A stretch of 24,266 nucleotides of DNA from Nanobdellota archaeon (GCA_022709585.1 JAKLIN010000008.1:1-24266); one strand, 5' to 3'. Numbered from the stretch's first letter, positions 1 to 8,854 are shown. Notes: generated from the sequence alone by a model not told the origin. Numbers and translations: made by a program.

Positions 1-87
1 AATATGCTTTAAAGTTCATATAACTAATTAAAGAATCGAATTAATAAAATTTATGTCGCTGCAAACATGCTTGAACCTATGAAAAGC

Positions 88-95
88 TTTAAATA
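88..95 (+). promoter_or_regulatory. TATA-like box of the transglycosylase gene
   Basis: TTTAAATA, preceded by AGC. By the 29-nt rule seen elsewhere in the window, transcription would begin near 117. That leaves about 63 nt of purine-rich leader before the ATG at 180, unlike the mostly leaderless neighbours. An AAGGAGA stretch (about 126-132) lies in this leader, but 48 nt is too far from the ATG for a normal Shine-Dalgarno site. No in-frame ATG, GTG or TTG lies between them. Confidence 0.45.
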
Positions 96-179
96 GTCTT
101 AATCTAAAAGAACTTGCTCTAAAAAAAGGAGACTGAAGAAGAGAATAAAATAATAAAAAAGAGAGCAAAAAACAACAAA

Positions 180-1205
180 ATGGCAAAGAAAATTAACAAA
201 AAACTTCCTAATGAATTGGAAAATCAAATTAAAAAAAGAAATAAAATCACAGCTTTAGCTGGGCTTGGGGGAGTTTTACTAGGTTTAGGCTCTAGCTTCG
301 CTTTATTGCCTCAAGAAACTCAGCAAAAAATTCAACAAAGAGTAGAAAATGCTATTTACACCGCAGGGGCAAGGCAATTAGAAGGATATCTGCCTTCTTT
401 TGCAGTTCCTTTTACCAGATATAATCATGTAGACACTTCCGAATACTTGAAATCCGACATTTTAAACTCAAGAAAAAAATTAGGAGAATCTTTTGAGAAC
501 TTTATCTATAGGACAGCTCAAAATCAAAGCAGAGCAGTCAGCGGGAAAATCTTAGAAGATGTTTCTCATAAAAATTCAATTGAAAATGTAGTTAAGCGTC
601 AAACAGAATTTTTAGAGCAGCCTATTTCTTGGGAAATTGAGAACCCTATTTCCAAAGATTCTTCTAAAAGAAAAGACTCTTCTTTAGGAAATCATTCTGT
701 TAATACTGTTGAAAGTTATCAAAATAACTTAGTTAATCCTGATTTTGTTTCTTACATTATTCATGTAGAATCTTCTGGAAATCCTAAAGCAATCGGAAGC
801 TCTGGAGAAAGAGGATTAATGCAATTAATGTGGGGAACTTGGCATGATTCTACAAGAAGAGTTTATGGAACACCTATCTCTTTTGAAAAAGCATTCAAAC
901 CTGAAGAAAATATTCGCGCAGGAGTTGCTCAGTTGGAATGGTTAGAGCAAACTTACCTTCCTGAAAGAATTTCTGGCTGGGAAAGTTATTCTGAAACCAA
1001 AAAAAGAGATTCAATAATTGCTGCGTATAATATTGGCGCAAATGGTTTCATCAGAAATTATCATGGAAATCCTTATCATCAAAATCTGCCTCAGACAACT
1101 AAGAATTACATTGCAAAAGTAGAATCTTTAATTTCTGGAAAGAAAAAAGTTGGAAGTTCGGTTCTGCAATGGGCAGGGTTAATCGAGCAAGTTTTAGAAG
1201 AATAA
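180..1205 (+). CDS. Membrane-anchored lytic transglycosylase (SLT/lysozyme-like fold) protein
   Basis: 341 aa. Seen: a basic N-terminus, one hydrophobic segment (about residues 24-44) acting as signal anchor, a polar spacer (about 50-185), then a transglycosylase SLT domain (about 187-315). The domain has the family signatures: catalytic-type Glu197 in ESSGNP, the GERGLMQLM block (209-217), AAYNIG (281-286) and a TKNYIAKV-like end (307-314). The topology places the catalytic domain outside the cell. Bacterial relatives cleave the MurNAc-GlcNAc bond of peptidoglycan to a 1,6-anhydro product. Most archaea lack peptidoglycan, so the target here (partner or competitor bacteria, or another glycan) is unknown. 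The gene is alone on its strand and converges on trpS with 9 bp between stop codons. The fold call is firm; the substrate is inference. Confidence 0.85.
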   Translation: MAKKINKKLPNELENQIKKRNKITALAGLGGVLLGLGSSFALLPQETQQKIQQRVENAIYTAGARQLEGYLPSFAVPFTRYNHVDTSEYLKSDILNSRKKLGESFENFIYRTAQNQSRAVSGKILEDVSHKNSIENVVKRQTEFLEQPISWEIENPISKDSSKRKDSSLGNHSVNTVESYQNNLVNPDFVSYIIHVESSGNPKAIGSSGERGLMQLMWGTWHDSTRRVYGTPISFEKAFKPEENIRAGVAQLEWLEQTYLPERISGWESYSETKKRDSIIAAYNIGANGFIRNYHGNPYHQNLPQTTKNYIAKVESLISGKKKVGSSVLQWAGLIEQVLEE

Positions 1206-1214
1206 ATGTTTTCC

Positions 1215-2333
1215 CTATTTCAGTATAAATTTATCAATTTGTTTTTCAGCAAGCTTTTTCTTTTTTTGATGTTCTTCTAAAAAATCATTAACTTTTTGGA
1301 TTAAGATTTGCTTCAATTCAGATGTTAGCATTTTTCCAGATTTGTAATCGTCATGTATCTTTTGCAATTTTTTATCATCTGGCTCAAAAAACATCTTAAG
1401 ATACTGGAAAGAGATATCAATATCTGGGTTTCCGCCTTTTTCTCTGTGCTCTTGCAGGGTATCTTTTCCTCCTGAGAAGGCATATTTCTTTATTTTAGAT
1501 TCCACTGTTTTTTTGTCATCATCTAAAAAGATAACATTCAACCCTAAAGAATCCACACAAGACATTTTGGCATCTCCATAAAGCGAGGGAATGAATTTCG
1601 CATGAATTGCAGCAGGCTTTTCAAAGTTAAAATCTGAATGTTCAGCTATGTCTCTGGTTACTCTTATGAACGGGTCTTGGTCAATTCCAACTGGAACAAG
1701 AGTCATATGCTTCCCCTTATGAAATTGAGGAAATAATATATGTGCCGCTTGCATTGCAGGATAAAAGCTCCATCCAACGTTATTTTCCGGTTTTAATCCA
1801 AAAACAGCTTTAGCAGTGGAATAGCTTATTCTTTTAGCAGTTTTCGCAGCATATCTGTAAATGTCAGTGTAAACAAAATCCTCAAAGATGAATGTTTTTC
1901 CTGGCTTGAATCCCAATGCAATAAGGTCCAAAATATTGTCTCTTGAAAGTTTTATTGCTTCTTCGTACTTCAAGCCCTCTTTTACAAAAAACTTTTCATC
2001 ATCTGAGATTGGAATATAAACTTCGCAATCAAATTTGTCTTGGAGGGATTTAGCTGCCAAATAAGGTATTAAATGGCCAATATGCAATTTAGCGCTCGGG
2101 CCTCTGCCTGTTAGTATAGAAACTTTTTTGCCTTTTTCAGCATTGGAAATCCATTTATCAAAATCTCTATGGCTGAAATAAACTCCTCTGCTTAAAATTG
2201 GATGAAGCCCTTTAAGAGAATCCTGAAGTTTTTTGTCAATCTTAGTTACTCCGAATTCTTTCACCAGTTTTTCATAATCTATTTTATCGCAAACTTCCCA
2301 GGGAGTAATCTTGTTTGTTGCCTCTCTTTGCAT
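1215..2333 (-). CDS. trpS: Tryptophanyl-tRNA synthetase (archaeal/eukaryotic type)
   Basis: 372 aa class Ic synthetase that charges tRNA-Trp with tryptophan in the cytoplasm. Seen: GRGPSAKLHIGH with the HIGH signature at 84-87, the VGIDQDPFIR segment (215-224) shared by archaeal and eukaryotic enzymes, the KMSxS-loop equivalent KMSCV (256-260), and the AFSGGKDTLQEHREKGGNPDIDISF region typical of this TrpRS type rather than TyrRS. The second Lys of KMSKS is absent, which is usual in this subfamily, though Cys at that position is less common than Ala or Ser. Length fits the archaeal family. A TATA-like box 29 nt upstream supports this start and a leaderless mRNA. It is transcribed alone, converging on the transglycosylase gene. 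Confidence 0.95.
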   Translation of the reverse strand: MQREATNKITPWEVCDKIDYEKLVKEFGVTKIDKKLQDSLKGLHPILSRGVYFSHRDFDKWISNAEKGKKVSILTGRGPSAKLHIGHLIPYLAAKSLQDKFDCEVYIPISDDEKFFVKEGLKYEEAIKLSRDNILDLIALGFKPGKTFIFEDFVYTDIYRYAAKTAKRISYSTAKAVFGLKPENNVGWSFYPAMQAAHILFPQFHKGKHMTLVPVGIDQDPFIRVTRDIAEHSDFNFEKPAAIHAKFIPSLYGDAKMSCVDSLGLNVIFLDDDKKTVESKIKKYAFSGGKDTLQEHREKGGNPDIDISFQYLKMFFEPDDKKLQKIHDDYKSGKMLTSELKQILIQKVNDFLEEHQKKKKLAEKQIDKFILK

Positions 2334-2354
2334 ATCTTTTTTAGGAGAGATTTC

Positions 2355-2362
2355 TTTTTAAA
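2355..2362 (-). promoter_or_regulatory. TATA-like box of trpS
   Basis: On the minus strand the sequence is TTTAAAAA within AATATTTAAAAAG. Its first base is 29 nt before the A of the start codon (2333), so transcription should begin at or next to the ATG. Confidence 0.55.
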
Positions 2363-2390
2363 TATTGTCTGTTGAGGTTAAGTAGATAAA

Positions 2391-4865
2391 TTACACAATT
2401 CCATCATCGTACCAATAACCCCCGAAGATGGAATTGGGTGTTTTATCACAGGAGTCCTCAGGATTCATCCTTTTTGCGCCAATTTCTTCTGAAAATCTAG
2501 AAACGTATTCATCTATCGCGGAAATAACACGTTCTTTAGAAAGAAAAGTTTTATCTAAATTAAAATAAGGTCGATATAGAAGTAATATGCCTTCTGGGTC
2601 TAGTGCTAAAAGCTTTCTTCCCACAATCCTTCCGGTTCTATCTTTGACATATAATACCCTTTTATTCACTTCTGCGGCATTTGGAATTACAGATTCCTCC
2701 TGCCCTGCGCCTAATCTTAGGCAGCTTCCATTGACAACATTTCCCATCTGAAGAATTTTAAGAGGATTTGTTTCAAGATAAACTTGTATTTCTGTATCTT
2801 TTCTTTTATAATCTTCTTTTGAAGCAATTCCCTTCATCCAAACATCAAAGTTTATGCCTTTAGAAGTCAAGGCTTCTAATTCTCTTTTATTGGGAGACTC
2901 TTCATAAATTTTGTTTGGTTGGTTTTCAAAACAATACCGAATAACCCTTCTTAGTGTAGAAATATTCCGCGATACCCCTTCTTTTTTCAAAGATTGATAT
3001 AATTGTAGCGCATTTGTTAAATCTTCATCTTCTTCTAAACGTTTAAATAAAGCCGATTTATTTTTTTCTTTCTTTGAGGAGGGAACATTTTCATCTGAGT
3101 AGTTTTCTCGGCATAAAATTTCTTGTAAAGATTGAATCTTCTCTATTCCTAAGGCATATTTCACTGCATCTGTTTGAGCATTTAAAACAAATTCATCAAG
3201 TATTTTTTCCCTTTCTTTTAACAAGTTCTGATTTATGCAATTATTTGGATTCTTTTCTAAATCTTTTCTTAACGTTTTTATTTGTTCTGCCGTTTTTATT
3301 ATCTTGTCCAAAGAAACCTGGCTTTCTCCAAAATTTTTTTCTAGATAAAATCCATTCAATATTTTTTGAGAAACATCTGCAGGAATATCTCTTGAATTTA
3401 TTTCTTTCCAGACTTCGGAGTCAGAAGAGATTTCGAAGAGAGATTTAAGAATTTCTTTCGAAGAGTTGGATAATTCTGGGTCTGTAAGATCTTTGGTTAG
3501 CTTATAAACTAAAGAACCTCTGCCCGCTTTTGTTAAGTTATCAAAGTAAGATAAACATTCTTCAAATTCAGGGTTTTTTAGAACCTTTATTGACTCTTTT
3601 AGTTCTTCAATTTCTCTTACATCTAGATTATTTTTTAAAATAGAACTTACATAAGAAGGAATTAAATTTAAATTTAACTTAAAAATATCCTGCATAAGGA
3701 GATGTAACTGTTTTAAATCGTATGAGTCTAATTCTTTAAGTTTATTCAACTTTTTTTCTTTGCTTATTTCCTTTAAATAAAGAGAATTTGCGGAGAATGC
3801 ATCTTCTAAGTTTTCAGCAGGGGCTGCTTCAATAAGAATATCCATTAATTTTTCACTTTCTTTTTGCAAAATCTTTTTTGATTCTTCATCGCTTCTTGAC
3901 TCTAATATTTCCTCTAGTTTTTTAGAATAACAGTTTATCTCTTTAGCCTCTTTTTCTAATCCAGCATAGTTTAAATCCTTGGAAGTAACTATGGTTTCCA
4001 ACCTTTTTCGAACCCAAGGGTTATTTATTTCTTCAGGAGACAAAGAACTTATTCTTCTCAGTTCATTAGCTAAATTGCCAAGCCTCTCTGAAAATTCATT
4101 TGCATTTTTAGAATAAAAGAGACCCTCTTTGTCCAAGTAGTACTCCCGAGCTCTTTTTCTTTGGGAGCTAGAAAGCTGTGCAAGAAAAGGATTTTTTTGT
4201 ATTTCTTGTATTTGCTGAAAATAATCTTCTACACTTAAAATAACTTTTTTTATTTCTTTAAAATTAAAATTATCAAACTTTCTCTTTGTGCGAATTAATG
4301 AATTCCAAAACATGCACATTTTTTCTGGAGAAATTGTCTCTTGCTCTTGGTTTTTTATTCTAGAAACTAGATTAGACATAAAATGAGAAATATCTTCAGG
4401 GATTTCTCCTTCTATAAAATAAGAACGATTTAAGGGGGACCTGTCCAAAATTTCTAATAAAATAGGTGTCGCTTTTCGAGCTTCTTTATCTGAACCAAAC
4501 TGGATTACATTATTCCCGATGGAGACTACTTCATTTGGAATAGATTCAGATTCTTCGAAAAATACATTTTTTGAATTGGATAACTGTTGTAAAATGCCTC
4601 TTATCTGAGAAATGTCGTTTCCATATATTTCAGAATCTTCTAGGGTCATTTTTGCCCATTCCTTTAACATCCTCCCCCTTCTTATAAAATTGAATGGGCC
4701 ATCTCTGTCAAAACGATTAATGTAGTTTAAGCATACTTGCAAAGGATTATTTGATTTTCCTTCCCCTCCTAGAATATACTTATCCCATGCATTAAGCAAT
4801 TCGAGACCCGCCCTACTAGCATTTCTTAACTTCTTTCTTTGAATATTTTCTTGTTCATCTTTCAT
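2391..4865 (-). CDS. Long alpha-helical protein of unknown function with a distinct C-terminal domain
   Basis: 824 aa; I do not recognise the family by name. No signal peptide or membrane segment is visible, so it is probably cytoplasmic. Residues about 1-690 are rich in Lys, Glu, Leu and Ser and look almost wholly helical, with several coiled-coil-like stretches. The last 128 residues look different: a compact mixed domain starting at LETNPLKIL (697-705), then NGSC (712-715), NKRVLYVKD (734-742), GRIVGRKLLALD (745-756) and an aromatic/acidic tail. Polar residues N712, C715, R736, D742 and R750 sit between hydrophobic strands and could form an active site; that is inference. It diverges from the surface-protein gene at 5070. 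Its start is set by the ATG about 47 nt downstream of a TATA-like box. It could be a scaffold with an enzymatic cap. Confidence 0.8.
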   Translation of the reverse strand: MKDEQENIQRKKLRNASRAGLELLNAWDKYILGGEGKSNNPLQVCLNYINRFDRDGPFNFIRRGRMLKEWAKMTLEDSEIYGNDISQIRGILQQLSNSKNVFFEESESIPNEVVSIGNNVIQFGSDKEARKATPILLEILDRSPLNRSYFIEGEIPEDISHFMSNLVSRIKNQEQETISPEKMCMFWNSLIRTKRKFDNFNFKEIKKVILSVEDYFQQIQEIQKNPFLAQLSSSQRKRAREYYLDKEGLFYSKNANEFSERLGNLANELRRISSLSPEEINNPWVRKRLETIVTSKDLNYAGLEKEAKEINCYSKKLEEILESRSDEESKKILQKESEKLMDILIEAAPAENLEDAFSANSLYLKEISKEKKLNKLKELDSYDLKQLHLLMQDIFKLNLNLIPSYVSSILKNNLDVREIEELKESIKVLKNPEFEECLSYFDNLTKAGRGSLVYKLTKDLTDPELSNSSKEILKSLFEISSDSEVWKEINSRDIPADVSQKILNGFYLEKNFGESQVSLDKIIKTAEQIKTLRKDLEKNPNNCINQNLLKEREKILDEFVLNAQTDAVKYALGIEKIQSLQEILCRENYSDENVPSSKKEKNKSALFKRLEEDEDLTNALQLYQSLKKEGVSRNISTLRRVIRYCFENQPNKIYEESPNKRELEALTSKGINFDVWMKGIASKEDYKRKDTEIQVYLETNPLKILQMGNVVNGSCLRLGAGQEESVIPNAAEVNKRVLYVKDRTGRIVGRKLLALDPEGILLLYRPYFNLDKTFLSKERVISAIDEYVSRFSEEIGAKRMNPEDSCDKTPNSIFGGYWYDDGIV

Positions 4866-4904
4866 TCTAGAGAATATTCCTCAATACCCCTCATTAGAAT
4901 GTTA

Positions 4905-4912
4905 TTTATAAG
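4905..4912 (-). promoter_or_regulatory. TATA-like box of the 824-aa gene
   Basis: Minus-strand CTTATAAA within AGCTTATAAATA. The predicted transcription start is near 4883, giving an unusually long leader for this window (about 18 nt). A GAGG sits at its extreme 5' end. Confidence 0.45.
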
Positions 4913-4920
4913 CTTTATGT

Positions 4921-4934
4921 TTAGTAACTACTAA
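4921..4934. repeat. Short inverted repeat between divergent genes
   Basis: TTAGTA-AC-TACTAA: two 6-bp arms separated by 2 bp. It lies just upstream of the minus-strand TATA box in the 204-bp gap between the 824-aa gene and the surface-protein gene. It could be a small operator; in such AT-rich DNA it could also be chance. The rest of this gap holds only the two promoters. Confidence 0.3.
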
Positions 4935-5037
4935 TAAATGACATTTTAACAGAAAAAATGTTCATAGTTATTTCGCTAAACTTTTAGAGATTAGAAAATG
5001 ATTCTATTGAATAAACCAGTATCCTTGCCTATAAATA

Positions 5038-5045
5038 TTTATAAA
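5038..5045 (+). promoter_or_regulatory. TATA-like box of the surface-protein gene
   Basis: TTTATAAA, 32 nt before the ATG at 5070. A second box-like CTATAAAT overlaps upstream (5030-5037). The leader would be only about 3 nt. Confidence 0.55.
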
Positions 5046-5069
5046 TAGAGATTAGCTATTTAAAATAAA

Positions 5070-7145
5070 ATGAAGAGGGAAATTTTTGGATTATTTTTAG
5101 CATTATCTTTAGTTTTAACAGCTTCGATGGTTTCTGCGGAAATAGTAATTAATCAGGAGCCAAATTCTTTGTACAATCTTGGAAATATTGTGGAAGTTCT
5201 TGCAAAAATTGTGACAGCTTCAGAGGTGAATGGCCATTTAGTTGTTTCTTCTATTTGCAATGGAGTTCAAACAAACGTGCGTTCTCAAGATATTTTTTTA
5301 TCCGCAGGACAAGAAGAAACAATTGATTTGAGATTCATTCTTAACATTGAAAGATTAGGAAGAACAAACGGTGTTTGCGTTGTTAAGTTCTCATTGGATG
5401 GTTTTGAGCCTGTTTTAACCAAGGAATTCAAAATCTCTGATAAAATTAATGTTAAATTGCTTTCTGAAGATCAAGAAGCTGACCCTGGGCAAACCTTGTC
5501 TATTTCTGGAGAAGCAATTAAAGAGAACGGAGAAGCTGTTAAGAACGGATTTGTGGATTTAGCAGTTAAACAAGGAAATTCTAGCGTTATCTCAGTTAAA
5601 AACACAGTGCAGAATGGGTTTTTTATTTTAGATTATACTCTTCCGGAAAAATTGAAAGCAGGAAAATACTTAGTAACCTTTGACGTTTATGAATTAGATT
5701 CCAAAGGGCAAAAAACTAACAAAGGATTTGCTAGTTACAATATCAATGTAAGACAGGTTCCAACAAGTTTGAAGATTGTTATAGAAAAAAAAGAAATTCT
5801 TCCTGGTTCGCCTTTGAGAGTCAAATCCATTTTGTATGATCAAACCGAAGAGAAAATAGACTCTGTTGCAATGATTAAAATAATCAATCCTGAGCAAGAA
5901 ACAGCTTTGGAAACAGAAATTAAGACAGACGAGTTCTTGGAATTTGCTACAAATACAACTCAGCCTCCTGCAACTTGGGAAGTTATCTCCACTTTTGATG
6001 AATTCTCCGTTGAGGATGAATTCAAAATTTTAGAAAATAAAAAATTATCTATTGAATTCTTAAACAGAACCATCTTTATCACCAATACCGGAAATGTTTT
6101 TTATAACGGCACTCTTTTAGTCAGATTGGATGAAAATAGTTCTGTAGGATTAGATGTTGTATTGGATGTGGGCAAAGATCAAAAATACGTACTAACTGCT
6201 CCAGAAGGAAATTATTCTGTTAGGATTTTGGAAAATGAAGAAATTCTATTCAATGAAAACTTGTTTTTAACAGGAAATGTAATTAGCGCAAAAGAGCTTT
6301 CCGAAAGAACTTTAGATGTGATTCAATACCCTCTTGTTTGGATATTCTTTATGATTGTTTTGGGATTCGCTGGATGGGTATTCTTCAAAAGAGTCTATAA
6401 AAAGAGTTTCCTTGGAAAAGCAAATCTTTTTGAAAGAAGAAAACATTCTACTAAAGCGCAGTCAAAAACTGCAGAGCAAAAAGCTCAGGAAAAAGTTTAC
6501 ATGCCTAAACCTGGAACATTGTTAATTAACACGCAAAATATTGCAGAATTATCTCTTTCAATCCAAGGAGAAAAGCAAGCTTCAAGTATAATTTGTGTTC
6601 AGCTAAAGAATCCTGGAGAAGTTAGAGTGAATAGATCCGCAGTTCAAGAAACCATGAACAAGTTAGCCGCATTAGCTGAAGAAAACAGAGCAATGATTTA
6701 CGAAAACCAAGGAACAATCTTGTTTATCTTCGCGCCAATAAAAACAAGAACTTTCAAGAATGAATTGCCTGCAATAATCATGGCTGGAAAAATAAAAGAT
6801 ATACTCACTGAGCATAATAGAATGTTCAAACAAAAAATTAACTTCGGTGTTTCATTGAATCATGGATATATGATTGTAAGACAAGAAGGCAAGAATTTGT
6901 TAAGATTCATGGTTTTAGGAACATTAATCACACTTGCTAAGAAACTCGCAACACTTTCAGATGGGGAGCCTCTTTTAAGCGAGGATATAAGAAAAAATAT
7001 CATGTCTGATATTAAAACTGAAAAAAGAAGCGAGGGAGACTTGGATTTCCATATTGTCAGGGAAATAAGAGACCAAGAAGAAAGAAGAAAGTTTGTAAAT
7101 GATTTTGTTAGAAAAATGAAGCAGCAAGAGCAAGAAAAGCAGTAA
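5070..7145 (+). CDS. Single-pass surface protein with cytoplasmic degenerate class III cyclase-like domain
   Basis: 691 aa. Seen: signal peptide (about 1-23, ending VSA), an exported beta-rich region (about 25-400) resembling several Ig-like or adhesin-type sandwiches, a possible disulfide pair C63/C103, TGNVI (401-405), a membrane helix (about 419-439), a basic linker, and a cytoplasmic domain (about 505-640). That domain follows the order of a class III nucleotidyl-cyclase homology domain: an opening strand (SIICV), a long helix, GTILFIFAP (548-556), a helix, FGVSLNHGYMIV (592-603), VLGTLITLAKKLATL (615-629) and EPLLSEDI (633-640). The two metal-binding Asp expected in active cyclases are not visible (Gln/Asn near 511-514; no Asp near 548), so I infer a non-catalytic signalling or oligomerisation domain. 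A charged helix ends the protein. Fold assignment is moderate; membrane topology is firm. Confidence 0.7.
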   Translation: MKREIFGLFLALSLVLTASMVSAEIVINQEPNSLYNLGNIVEVLAKIVTASEVNGHLVVSSICNGVQTNVRSQDIFLSAGQEETIDLRFILNIERLGRTNGVCVVKFSLDGFEPVLTKEFKISDKINVKLLSEDQEADPGQTLSISGEAIKENGEAVKNGFVDLAVKQGNSSVISVKNTVQNGFFILDYTLPEKLKAGKYLVTFDVYELDSKGQKTNKGFASYNINVRQVPTSLKIVIEKKEILPGSPLRVKSILYDQTEEKIDSVAMIKIINPEQETALETEIKTDEFLEFATNTTQPPATWEVISTFDEFSVEDEFKILENKKLSIEFLNRTIFITNTGNVFYNGTLLVRLDENSSVGLDVVLDVGKDQKYVLTAPEGNYSVRILENEEILFNENLFLTGNVISAKELSERTLDVIQYPLVWIFFMIVLGFAGWVFFKRVYKKSFLGKANLFERRKHSTKAQSKTAEQKAQEKVYMPKPGTLLINTQNIAELSLSIQGEKQASSIICVQLKNPGEVRVNRSAVQETMNKLAALAEENRAMIYENQGTILFIFAPIKTRTFKNELPAIIMAGKIKDILTEHNRMFKQKINFGVSLNHGYMIVRQEGKNLLRFMVLGTLITLAKKLATLSDGEPLLSEDIRKNIMSDIKTEKRSEGDLDFHIVREIRDQEERRKFVNDFVRKMKQQEQEKQ

Positions 7146-7177
7146 TTCTATTATTAACTTATTCAATTGAACTTATT

Positions 7178-8851
7178 TTATTGAACCTCTTCAAATATTT
7201 CTTCCAAATTAATTTCTAAAAGTGCAACAGGCATTCTAATTTTCCAATTTTTCAATATTTCTGGATGAATTTCTCCGACAAATCCAATTGGCTTTGATTT
7301 TTCTTTATTTCTTTCATCTTTGACTTTAAGGATTATTTCCCCAACTCTTCCTTTTATAAAATGTAATGGCACTTTATCCGGTTCTTTTACTTCTATATTC
7401 AAATTAAGCATTTTGAATAAATAATCCAAAGTTTGTTTCAACTCAGTGAAATTTCCTGGAGAAATGGAAATTGCAAGATGCTCTTCTTCTGACTTAGATT
7501 TGCTTGTGAAAACTTTTCCAATTTCAAATAGTCTTTGAGGGTATTCTTTATCTAAATTTTCAGATAAAACTTTCAAAGCGTAATGCGATAAATCTGTTCT
7601 AAGAATATTATAGTCTGTTTTCGAGCTTTCAATTTTTATGCAGTCTGGCTGAGATTTTTCTTTGAAACCCATTAAAATAAATTGAGTCTTTTGATTTGTT
7701 AAATGATAATTTGAAGTTTCAAGCATATTTGTTCCAACTAAAATTTCTGCAATTTTTCTTTTGATTACTTCGCTTCTTTGCTCTTCTCCATTCGTTGCCA
7801 CTTCTGGAATTTCTGGAATAAGATTGTCATATCCGTAAGCAACAGCAACATCTTCAATCAAGTCTACTTCGTGCAATATGTCTGTTCTCCAAGCAGGAAC
7901 TTCTACAAATCCTTTTGAGTATTCATATCCCATTTTTTCAAGGAGATTCTTCAAGGATCTTTCATCAATTTTTATTCCAATAAGCTTGTTTGTGTTTTCC
8001 AGAGAAATCTTTTCTTTTGTTGTGCTTAAATCTGGAGTTATTTGTTTTTTACTTTTATCATATTCTAATTCCATTTGGTAGATTTCTCCTCCCATTTCAG
8101 CTAAAGAGGTTACAATTATGTTCAAACATTTTTTAAGAGATTCAAAATCAAACCCAGAGCATTCCACGAATACGCTTGTTGTTTTCTCTGTGACTCTTCC
8201 TGTTAAAGCAGAGTTAATTACTGGGGGCATGCTCAAAATATTCTTTTGCGAGTCAATAAATATTGGGAATTTTGATTTTCCAGACAAAAGAGGAGCATAT
8301 TCTTTTCCTACAGGATGTTTCTCAAGTATTTCTAATCCAGACATTTCTTTTTCTGCTCCAAGAGGCATGAATTTAATTTTATCTGGTTCAAAAGCCATGT
8401 AAGTTATTGGGAGCTTGATTTCCTCTAAAGGATAGATTCCAATAGCCATCTTTTTTCTTTTTCTTCCAATAGTTGCGTGCAGTCTTTCTTGCAAGTCAAT
8501 CATGTCCTTGATTCCTTCAGAAGTAAGCTTTAATCCTGAAACTATTGCGCAAGCAGTGAATGGACGCACATCTTTTACAGAACTATCAATTCTTACAGTA
8601 TAATCTTTTTTTGGAGAGTTAACCTTGTATTTCTTTAATCCTGTTTTTTTCCCAAGATAAGCTAAAAATGCTCTTTTGAAACCATAATAAGAAAGCAAAT
8701 CTGGGCGATTTGGGAAAACTTCTAATTCAACTTCTTCATCTGTGATTGCTCCAATCGGAGTTCCAAATAAAGAAATCTTTTCTTGCATTTTCTCATCAAG
8801 TTTTCCGATTTCTTTTTCAAATTGTTTTTTATTGAGTTTTATGTTTGCCAT
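7178..8851 (-). CDS. pheT: Phenylalanyl-tRNA synthetase beta subunit
   Basis: 557 aa, the usual length for archaeal PheRS beta, which pairs with the alpha subunit as an (alpha-beta)2 enzyme charging tRNA-Phe. Seen: VFPNRPDLLS (45-54) in the N-terminal region, a B3/B4 editing-type domain (about 85-245), a B5 DNA-binding-like domain ending VPAWRTDILHEVD (318-330) with IEDVAVAYGYDN (332-343), and a C-terminal catalytic-like domain lacking class II motifs (about 350-557). It is the last gene of the pheS-HIT-pheT run, beginning 3 nt after the HIT stop codon, so co-transcription is very likely. No Shine-Dalgarno sequence is seen before the ATG. It converges on the surface-protein gene. Confidence 0.93.
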   Translation of the reverse strand: MANIKLNKKQFEKEIGKLDEKMQEKISLFGTPIGAITDEEVELEVFPNRPDLLSYYGFKRAFLAYLGKKTGLKKYKVNSPKKDYTVRIDSSVKDVRPFTACAIVSGLKLTSEGIKDMIDLQERLHATIGRKRKKMAIGIYPLEEIKLPITYMAFEPDKIKFMPLGAEKEMSGLEILEKHPVGKEYAPLLSGKSKFPIFIDSQKNILSMPPVINSALTGRVTEKTTSVFVECSGFDFESLKKCLNIIVTSLAEMGGEIYQMELEYDKSKKQITPDLSTTKEKISLENTNKLIGIKIDERSLKNLLEKMGYEYSKGFVEVPAWRTDILHEVDLIEDVAVAYGYDNLIPEIPEVATNGEEQRSEVIKRKIAEILVGTNMLETSNYHLTNQKTQFILMGFKEKSQPDCIKIESSKTDYNILRTDLSHYALKVLSENLDKEYPQRLFEIGKVFTSKSKSEEEHLAISISPGNFTELKQTLDYLFKMLNLNIEVKEPDKVPLHFIKGRVGEIILKVKDERNKEKSKPIGFVGEIHPEILKNWKIRMPVALLEINLEEIFEEVQ

Positions 8852-8854
8852 TTT

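Noticed and set aside
3074..3448. Plus-strand open frame opposite the 824-aa gene
   Set aside because: Its Phe/Leu/Ser-rich translation is what the antisense of a Lys/Glu-rich helical gene gives. No promoter or domain supports it.
5070..7145. Active adenylate or guanylate cyclase
   Set aside because: The order of elements resembles a class III cyclase, but neither metal-binding Asp nor the usual Asn/Arg transition-state pair can be placed, so only a degenerate homology domain is claimed.
7162..7171. Palindrome TTCAATTGAA between convergent genes
   Set aside because: A 10-bp AT-rich palindrome is expected by chance in this composition. It has no U-tract and no position relative to a promoter, so I do not call it a terminator or site.
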